Positions 14,904-19,577 of a stretch of 19,577 bases of DNA are shown here, one piece after another. This stretch comes from an uncultured Synergistia bacterium. GTDB taxonomy: Bacteria > Eremiobacterota > SpSt-956 > JAKJGF01. Under the pieces are notes generated by a model that made no database searches, was not told where the DNA came from, and saw only the letters and a list, made by a program, of their open reading frames with translations. Position 1 is the stretch's first letter, and each line of letters begins with the position of its first letter. The DNA lies in the NCBI GenBank assembly GCA_937888925.1, contig CALARM010000665.1:1-19577 (forward strand). Reading direction: 5' to 3'. The position numbers and the translations under genes are program-made.

Positions 14904-15923
14904 CTACTCGTTCCTGTGCCAGTTTTTCAAGAACATATCAGTTCTGTCAGCGGCATTTTGTCGTAGATTATAGTAATAAAAAGGATAATCAAAGCTATGG
15001 TAAATGCCTCTGAGTCCACCTGTTAATTTATATAATGCATCTTCATCGGCAGTAGTGCAAATCAATACACCTACGACTTTATTGACACAGGCGTCGGCAT
15101 ACTGCGGAACCTGCACAAATACTCCATTGGGATCAGGCATGAGTGACCCAAGTCCCTGGGAAGTAGTAGCCACTGTTTCGTCTCTTGTCCATGTAATAGG
15201 ATTTATAACGAGGCCGGGACCTTCATAGAGAATATTGTCTGCGTTATTAACACCGGGAGCTTCAGTGTTGTAAGAAATTATTACTCCCGTATCATCAGGA
15301 CCTTCGGCGAATTTCAGGTGAGGATTTTTAGCAAGGTAATCCGGTGTAACATAATATCCGATAACATATGCTGCAATCATTCTTTTATACACTTCAGGAT
15401 TATTTTTCAGGTACCCTGACAGCATATAACACAATATATTCGCTCCCTGTGAATGGGCAGCTAAAATAAAGGGACGTCCATTGTTATAATGCTTTATATA
15501 GTAATCGAACGCTTCAGTGGCATACTCTGTCGGTATCCCTGATACAAGTTGTTCTCTTTCTGCCGAAGGCATGGTCAGAGACAGTGCCAGTTGCCTGTAG
15601 TATGGCGCATAAATATTAGCTGTGTTCTGGAAAGCAGTAGCCTGCCGTGCAAAAGCTGATTGTGCACCATGTATCATGTTGGGATCATCAATAGCACAAA
15701 TCTCAGGCGGTCCATTCGGGTCAGTTGCAATCAATGCTGACGGGTAAAGGTAAAAAACATCCACCGGTTTATCTATTGATGAAGGTAATGATAACCAGTG
15801 CCCTGAATTAGAATAGATTGAACTTTCATTAATCCCGGGTGTAATATCATCTCCGCAGCCCGGTGATAAAATCAGAAGGACTGCCATCAATGATATCAGG
15901 ATTTGAATAAATAATTTACTCAA
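14904..15923 (-). CDS. DUF3089-like alpha/beta-hydrolase, probable lipoprotein
   Basis: 339 residues with a hydrophobic N-terminal signal (about 4-20) ending in LSPGC; Cys23 could be lipidated, though Pro at -2 is unusual for a lipobox. The mature part follows the DUF3089 pattern: a VDVFYLYPSA strand near 54-63 (the VFFVHPT-like start), the IYAPYYRQ segment near 104, the nucleophile elbow AHSQGA with Ser158, and a C-terminal YHSFDYPFYYYNLRQNA block near 313-330 that carries the probable catalytic His and the conserved NLRxNA. Members are thought to be lipase or esterase-like; no substrate is known. The start is TTG at 15921-15923, directly after an in-frame TAA and with only a weak Shine-Dalgarno. 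It lies alone between the two halves of the methylmalonyl-CoA locus and has no evident link to that pathway. Confidence 0.85.
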   Translation of the reverse strand: MSKLFIQILISLMAVLLILSPGCGDDITPGINESSIYSNSGHWLSLPSSIDKPVDVFYLYPSALIATDPNGPPEICAIDDPNMIHGAQSAFARQATAFQNTANIYAPYYRQLALSLTMPSAEREQLVSGIPTEYATEAFDYYIKHYNNGRPFILAAHSQGANILCYMLSGYLKNNPEVYKRMIAAYVIGYYVTPDYLAKNPHLKFAEGPDDTGVIISYNTEAPGVNNADNILYEGPGLVINPITWTRDETVATTSQGLGSLMPDPNGVFVQVPQYADACVNKVVGVLICTTADEDALYKLTGGLRGIYHSFDYPFYYYNLRQNAADRTDMFLKNWHRNE

Positions 15924-15996
15924 TTAATTCACACATCCAATCTGTAAAGATTTCTTAATCGAATCAAATATAATTCAAATTAAGGTGTTGAGTTTT

Positions 15997-16046
15997 GGGT
16001 TTCGGGTTTTGAATTGTTAATCTTTTTAACCAGAAACCCGAAACCC
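15997..16046. repeat. Inverted heptamer repeat (GGGTTTC family)
   Basis: GGGTTTCGGGTTT (15997-16009) pairs perfectly with AAACCCGAAACCC (16034-16046). Each arm is two heptamers (GGGTTTC, GGGTTTT; GAAACCC, GAAACCC). The loop contains a further small stem (GTTAA/TTAAC). This occupies the middle of the 276-base gap 15924-16199; the rest of that gap is AT-rich with nothing recognised except the hairpin at 16159-16193. Confidence 0.8.
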
Positions 16047-16158
16047 ATAAACCTAAAAAATGAGAATTTCTATACTCTCAATTCATACTTTTCAGTATAG
16101 TTCAAATTTAATTCTCTTCATATAGTTCTATAGAAGTAAAATGACTTAAAGTAAGAAC

Positions 16159-16193
16159 TAAAATAATAATGGGCAGCCCCATCAACCGGGGGC
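16159..16193 (-). terminator. Possible terminator of the meaB-scpB unit
   Basis: Read on the minus strand, GCCCC and GGGGC pair around an eight-base loop just after the scpB stop codon, followed within ten bases by a T-rich stretch (complement of 16159-16170). The stem is short, so this is moderate evidence. Confidence 0.4.
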
Positions 16194-16199
16194 ACCTCG

Positions 16200-16979
16200 C
16201 TATTCGCCCTTAAACACAGGTGTTCTCTTCTCAAGAAAAGCATTGATACCTTCAGTATAATCGTGGCTGTCATAAACCTTTCGCCTCAGTCCCTGAAGAC
16301 GTTCAAAGGTTTCAGGTGTTATGGGATGGGCATCACAGAGAATACGGAACTGTTCCTTTATGACTGCAATCGCCAGAGGTGAACGGGAGGCAATTGTTCT
16401 GGCAATATTAAAAGTGAAATTCTCCAGTTCTTCTGTGGGAACAAGATGGTTTAAAATGCCCCATTTTTCCGCTTTTTCTGCGGGGACAGGATCTGCGGTA
16501 AAAAACATCTCTTTTGCTATATTAATTCCCAGCCTCGTGATGAAATGAAGAATACCGGTAGGATTATAAGGAAGTCCCAGTTTGACAGGCGTAATGGCAA
16601 AGGTGGATGTAGGATCGCCTATTATCATGTCACAGGTTATTACCAGGTCACACGCTCCTCCCCACACACCTCCCTGAACCATGGCAATTATGACTCCGGG
16701 ATAATGCTGGACAACCCTTAAGGCTTTCTCCAGAGGACTGTGATAAGGTAAAGGATCCCGTCTTGATTTCGGAAGTTCTGTTACATCATGACCTGCAGAC
16801 CAGACTTTTACATTCTTTTCCGCTCTCAGAACTATTACGGGTATCCTCTTCTGCTCGAAATCGGCTATGGAAGCGAGCATATCTCCGAGAAGTTCCTCGC
16901 TGAAGGCATTCCTTTTTCTGGGATTATTCAGAGTAATAAAACCTATATTATCTTTTATTTCTGTTAAAACAAGAGACAT
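16200..16979 (-). CDS. scpB: Methylmalonyl-CoA decarboxylase (ScpB/YgfG-like)
   Basis: Crotonase-fold enzyme that decarboxylates methylmalonyl-CoA to propionyl-CoA and CO2. 259 residues against 261 for E. coli YgfG, and it aligns along its whole length: SAGHDVTELP, the oxyanion-hole stretch GGVWGGA, TPVKLGLPYN, SPLAIAVIKE and the end YDSHDYTEGINAFLEKR. The residues known in YgfG are kept with an offset of two: His64 (His66), Gly108 (Gly110) and Tyr138 (Tyr140). The acid residues of true enoyl-CoA hydratases at the second site are absent, as in YgfG. Shine-Dalgarno AAGGAGAGG precedes the ATG. It follows the MeaB gene by 14 bases, so the two are co-transcribed. With the mutase this gives a succinyl-CoA to propionyl-CoA route; a CoA-transferase partner (ScpC) is not in the window. 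Confidence 0.92.
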   Translation of the reverse strand: MSLVLTEIKDNIGFITLNNPRKRNAFSEELLGDMLASIADFEQKRIPVIVLRAEKNVKVWSAGHDVTELPKSRRDPLPYHSPLEKALRVVQHYPGVIIAMVQGGVWGGACDLVITCDMIIGDPTSTFAITPVKLGLPYNPTGILHFITRLGINIAKEMFFTADPVPAEKAEKWGILNHLVPTEELENFTFNIARTIASRSPLAIAVIKEQFRILCDAHPITPETFERLQGLRRKVYDSHDYTEGINAFLEKRTPVFKGE

Positions 16980-16993
16980 AAAACCTCTCCTTC

Positions 16994-17902
16994 CTAAAAA
17001 TTTTTATTAAAAATTCTATAAAAAATTTCATCTGCAATTTTAAAAGGATCGCAGTTCTTTACGGACATTTCATCAATCATCTTATCATTTAAATATCTGT
17101 TAAGACATTCGTCTTTAACATGTTTCATTATGAGCCATTCAAGAGTATTTCTGAGAGTTTCTCTTTTATGTTCAGGCGTAAAACTCTTTAATTCTTCAAA
17201 AAGCCTGTCATATGTTTCAGGCAAATTCACGCCTGTCTCAAAAAATTTAATCTTCTTATGACCTATTGCACCCATAAGAGCTGTTTTTACAGAATAAGGA
17301 TCAAGGATATCACATTTTGTAACGGCTATTATATCTGCAATTTCCATTATACCGGCCTTCATAAGCTGTATTTCATCACCTGCCTGAGGCTGAACCGCCA
17401 TTACTACAAAATCTGAAACAGATGAAATCTCTGTCTGAGTCTGGCCAAGACCGGCAGTTTCAATAAAGATAATATCTGCTCCCCATAGTTCCAGTATGCG
17501 GGAAATTACCATTACTTCAGGTGTTACGGATTCTGTTCTCGAAGGAACTGAACGTATGAAAACACCTTCATCTGTATAATGATGTTTCATTCTTATCCTG
17601 TCACCGAGTATTGCTCCTCCGCTGAAAGGACTTTCAGGATCAAATGCCACGACACCGACTCTGCAGTTTTTTTTTCTCCCGCTCTTTATAAGACCGTCAA
17701 TAAGAGTGGATTTACCGACGCCAAAGGAACCGGCAATACCTATATATTTAATTTTCCCTGTCAGGGGATAGACAGAAGAGGAAATTTCTCTTAAAAAAGC
17801 CGAAGAATTTTCACATTCACTTATGAGCCTGGCTGTAGCTCTTCTGTCACCTGACCTGATTTTATCTATTACTTCATGAATATTTTTTATATTAATCTTC
17901 AT
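16994..17902 (-). CDS. meaB: MeaB/ArgK-family GTPase, mutase chaperone
   Basis: G3E-type GTPase that gates B12 loading of, and protects, methylmalonyl-CoA mutase. 302 residues, slightly short for the family (about 320-340). P-loop GSFGVGKST (58-66); the family signature DPESPFSGGAILGDRIRM (88-105), which carries the switch I Asp; ETAGLGQTQTEI (148-159; family norm ETVGVGQSE) for the Walker B/switch II region; VQPQAGDEIQ (170-179, family norm PGAGDELQ); and base-recognition motif TKCD (195-198) in place of the usual NKAD. These small departures fit a diverged but functional GTPase. It is the first gene of a two-gene unit with scpB. The ATG has no clear Shine-Dalgarno, and a TATAAT lies only about ten bases upstream, so the message could be leaderless. 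Confidence 0.92.
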   Translation of the reverse strand: MKINIKNIHEVIDKIRSGDRRATARLISECENSSAFLREISSSVYPLTGKIKYIGIAGSFGVGKSTLIDGLIKSGRKKNCRVGVVAFDPESPFSGGAILGDRIRMKHHYTDEGVFIRSVPSRTESVTPEVMVISRILELWGADIIFIETAGLGQTQTEISSVSDFVVMAVQPQAGDEIQLMKAGIMEIADIIAVTKCDILDPYSVKTALMGAIGHKKIKFFETGVNLPETYDRLFEELKSFTPEHKRETLRNTLEWLIMKHVKDECLNRYLNDKMIDEMSVKNCDPFKIADEIFYRIFNKNF

Positions 17903-17911
17903 AGCTGAATA

Positions 17912-17917
17912 ATTATA
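17912..17917 (-). promoter_or_regulatory. Possible -10 box for meaB
   Basis: TATAAT on the minus strand ten bases before the meaB ATG. No -35 hexamer stands out at 16-18 bases. If used, transcription would begin within a few bases of the start codon. Confidence 0.3.
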
Positions 17918-18037
17918 TCATAATTTTATGTGTCATATATAATTTTATTTTATCTCTTGTTTTTTGGCATATATATAAGGTAATATATACCTGTATCTGA
18001 ATAGAAAGAACTTTACCGGTAAATAATTCACCGGGCA

Positions 18038-19279
18038 ATGATTATGAGAATCCTTCATACCCTGAGCCAGAAGCCGGAAGCTACAGGCAGCGGCATAACA
18101 ATAAGAGAAATTATAGCACAATCCCATAAGATGGGACACGGAAATTTTCTTCTTTCCGGTATTTCCGGAGGAGAAACATACAGTTTTCCCGGTTACCTTG
18201 AAGAAAACCATATTTTTGTTGAATTTAACAGTAAAAATCTTCCCTATGATGTGGCCGGTATGAGTGATGTCATGCCCTATAAAAGCACAAGATTTTCAGA
18301 TCTTTCGGAAGAGGATATAATTAAATATGAAGAGGCTTTTCTGGAAAAGCTCATCACTTCTGTGGAAAGATTTAAACCTGACATAATACATGGCCACCAC
18401 CTGTGGATATTAACAGGACTCATCAAAAGAACCTTTCCGGAAATACCGTTAATTGCTCACTGTCATGGAACAGATCTGAGGCAATTTGTTCTCTGTCCTC
18501 AACACAGATACAGAGCTATGTCTGGCTGTTCAAAAGTAGATGGTGTGCTTGTTCTTTCCGGAGCACAGAAAGAACAGGTCATAAAAACATACGGACTTTC
18601 TCCTGAAATTGTTTTTCTTACAGGCACAGGTTATAATGAGCAAATTTTTCATAATGGCTGCAAAGAAAAAAAAGGCAAGATAGAAATCCTTTATGCAGGA
18701 AAACTCAGCAGAGCAAAAGGTGTTTACTGGCTACTTGAAGCTCTGAATAAAATCAATCGCTTCAAGTGGCATCTACATATGGCAGGAAGCGGTTCAGGGC
18801 CGGAAAAGGATGAAATTCTAAAAAAATCTGAAGACATGAAGGATAAAGTGACATGGCACGGCCAGATAAATCATAAAAATCTGGCAGAACTTATGAGAAC
18901 CTGTCATATATTCGTTCTCCCGTCCTTTTATGAAGGTTTTCCTCTTGTTCTTATTGAAGCCATTGCATCTGGATGCAGAATTGTTACAACAGAACTTCCT
19001 GCAGTAACGGAAATGAAATGTGAACAGACTATGCCATTTATAAGCACAGTACCTCTTCCCCGTCTCAAAGGTCCTGATATACCTGTAAGAGAAGATCTGC
19101 CTTTATTTGTCGAAAATTTAAAAGCATCACTGGAAGAACAATTATATCTTTCAGAGGACGAATTATGTGACCGGGAAATTACATCTTTACTGAAATACTA
19201 CAGGTGGAGTGAAGTTTTCAGGAGAATTGAACAGGTTTATGAAGCCATTATCGTGAAGAAAAGAAACAAATTTTTATAA
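18038..19279 (+). CDS. Glycosyltransferase, GT4-like (GT-B fold)
   Basis: 413-residue retaining-type glycosyltransferase, probably cytosolic and acting on a cell-envelope or storage glycan; donor and acceptor unknown. The N-terminal domain starts MRILHTLSQ and has the glycine loop GSGITIREI and IHGHHLW (near residue 111), then HCHGTDLRQF. The C-terminal nucleotide-sugar domain has ILYAGKLSRAKGVYWLLEA, the segment HMAGSGSG, VTWHGQINHKNLAELM and the EX7E motif EGFPLVLIE (Glu299 and Glu307), followed by AIASGCRIVTTE. ATG at 18038 and ATG at 18044 are both possible; neither has a good Shine-Dalgarno. It is divergent from meaB across 135 AT-rich bases and not obviously linked to the propionate genes. 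No other sugar gene is in the window. Confidence 0.9.
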   Translation: MIMRILHTLSQKPEATGSGITIREIIAQSHKMGHGNFLLSGISGGETYSFPGYLEENHIFVEFNSKNLPYDVAGMSDVMPYKSTRFSDLSEEDIIKYEEAFLEKLITSVERFKPDIIHGHHLWILTGLIKRTFPEIPLIAHCHGTDLRQFVLCPQHRYRAMSGCSKVDGVLVLSGAQKEQVIKTYGLSPEIVFLTGTGYNEQIFHNGCKEKKGKIEILYAGKLSRAKGVYWLLEALNKINRFKWHLHMAGSGSGPEKDEILKKSEDMKDKVTWHGQINHKNLAELMRTCHIFVLPSFYEGFPLVLIEAIASGCRIVTTELPAVTEMKCEQTMPFISTVPLPRLKGPDIPVREDLPLFVENLKASLEEQLYLSEDELCDREITSLLKYYRWSEVFRRIEQVYEAIIVKKRNKFL

Positions 19280-19308
19280 AAAAATTATATAGATATTTTT
19301 CAAATCCC

Positions 19309-19317
19309 TGTTATAAT
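19309..19317 (+). promoter_or_regulatory. Extended -10 promoter upstream of the last gene
   Basis: TGT followed by TATAAT (19312-19317), the same CTGTTATAAT core as the promoter at 9192-9201; no -35 match 17 bases upstream. It would give a leader of about 170 bases carrying the heptamer array and the paired element that follow. Confidence 0.45.
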
Positions 19318-19341
19318 ATATAGATAAATTACATATTATCC

Positions 19342-19375
19342 TCGCGTTACGCATCACGCGTCACGCGTCACGATC
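19342..19375. repeat. Heptamer tandem array, ACGCGTC family (second copy)
   Basis: TCGCGTT, ACGCATC, ACGCGTC, ACGCGTC, then ACGATC: 7-base units in register and of the same family as 12703-12765, ending on the same ACGCGTC-ACGAT boundary. Confidence 0.85.
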
Positions 19376-19391
19376 TTTATAATAACAGACA

Positions 19392-19463
19392 TGACCGGAA
19401 GCGGTCACAACCAGATATGAGAATCGGCATCCAGTGAAGTCGCAAACTTCATCATTCTCATAT
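19392..19463 (+). ncRNA. Strongly paired leader element (candidate cis-regulatory RNA)
   Basis: Three perfect stems lie in 72 bases: TGACCG/CGGTCA (19392-19407, loop GAAG); an outer stem ATATGAGAAT (about 19415-19424) with ATTCTCATAT (about 19454-19463); and nested in it TGAAGT/ACTTCA with loop CGCAA (about 19435-19451). Unpaired, purine- and C-containing internal-loop bases separate the two nested stems on the 5' side. About 14 bases later comes a Shine-Dalgarno and a start codon. No known riboswitch class is recognised. There is no T-tract, so it is not a simple terminator of the upstream gene. Confidence 0.45.
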
Positions 19464-19492
19464 AAAATTCCTTTTGAGAGGAGACAGGAACA

Positions 19493-19577
19493 TTGTTTAG
19501 AGATAAAGATGAAACAGGTGACAGATTTGATTTCCTGCCAGGTTCTTCGGAATTTTCCATGCTGGAAGGAGAAAGAA
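19493..19577 (+). CDS. Start of a further gene, cut by the window end
   Basis: TTG at 19493 begins an open frame of 28 codons running off the window. It is preceded by AGAGGAG with about nine bases of spacing, in keeping with TTG use elsewhere in this sequence. The residues (MFRDKDETGDRFDFLPGSS...) are acidic and polar and match no family known to me. A second frame from ATG at 19509 is also open but has no good Shine-Dalgarno. Confidence 0.42.
   Translation, partial: MFRDKDETGDRFDFLPGSSEFSMLEGER

Noticed and set aside
16200..16979. Ordinary enoyl-CoA hydratase
   Set aside because: Full-length match to the YgfG pattern, with His64, Gly108 and Tyr138 conserved.
19392..19463. c-di-GMP riboswitch or SRP RNA
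   Set aside because: The paired element lacks the conserved core and tetraloop-receptor of the former and the GGAAG/GCAGCC core of the latter.

Overview
The window is 19.6 kb of AT-rich bacterial DNA with strong AGA/GGA/AAA codon preference, frequent TTG starts and AGGAGG-type ribosome binding sites. At least one and probably two lipoproteins, a cobalamin-dependent mutase, a cobalamin-binding-type radical SAM protein and several intergenic short repeats suggest an uncultivated, probably anaerobic bacterium. The phylum cannot be fixed from this sequence alone. No tRNA, rRNA, CRISPR array, transposase or phage gene was seen.

Layout. 1-1.4 kb: a B12-binding-domain radical SAM protein. 1.66-5.18 kb: a large multi-PAS/GAF sensor histidine kinase, followed out of frame by the orphan ATPase domain of a second, unrelated kinase; this looks like a deletion junction. 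5.25-5.33 kb: a dispersed-type palindromic repeat. 5.36-6.45 kb (minus): an unfamiliar membrane protein built from an internal duplication. 6.66-9.10 kb: a lipoprotein with Ig-like/carboxypeptidase-regulatory-like domains and a seven-copy VWxDxRNG beta-propeller. 9.24-11.29 kb: prolyl oligopeptidase. 11.44-12.50 kb: an OTC-superfamily carbamoyltransferase that looks like the knotted YgeW/N-acylornithine type rather than classical ArgF.

12.6-17.9 kb is the metabolic core. Methylmalonyl-CoA mutase large and small subunits lie on the plus strand. MeaB-family GTPase and a methylmalonyl-CoA decarboxylase (ScpB/YgfG-like) lie on the minus strand. A DUF3089-like alpha/beta-hydrolase, probably a lipoprotein, sits between the two units. 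Together they give the succinyl-CoA -> methylmalonyl-CoA -> propionyl-CoA + CO2 branch known from the E. coli Sbm operon, with MeaB protecting or reactivating the B12 enzyme. No CoA-transferase (ScpC) and no epimerase are in the window.

18.0-19.3 kb: a family-4-type glycosyltransferase. The last 300 bases hold an extended -10 promoter, a heptamer array, a strongly paired leader and the probable start of one more gene.

The most unusual non-coding feature is a set of heptamer-based repeats (GTGAAGA, ACGCATC/ACGCGTC and GGGTTTC families) confined to intergenic DNA. The most interesting candidates for a second look are the structured leader at 19392-19463, the kinase fusion junction, and the duplicated membrane protein. 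I see no clear multi-gene system that is wholly new.
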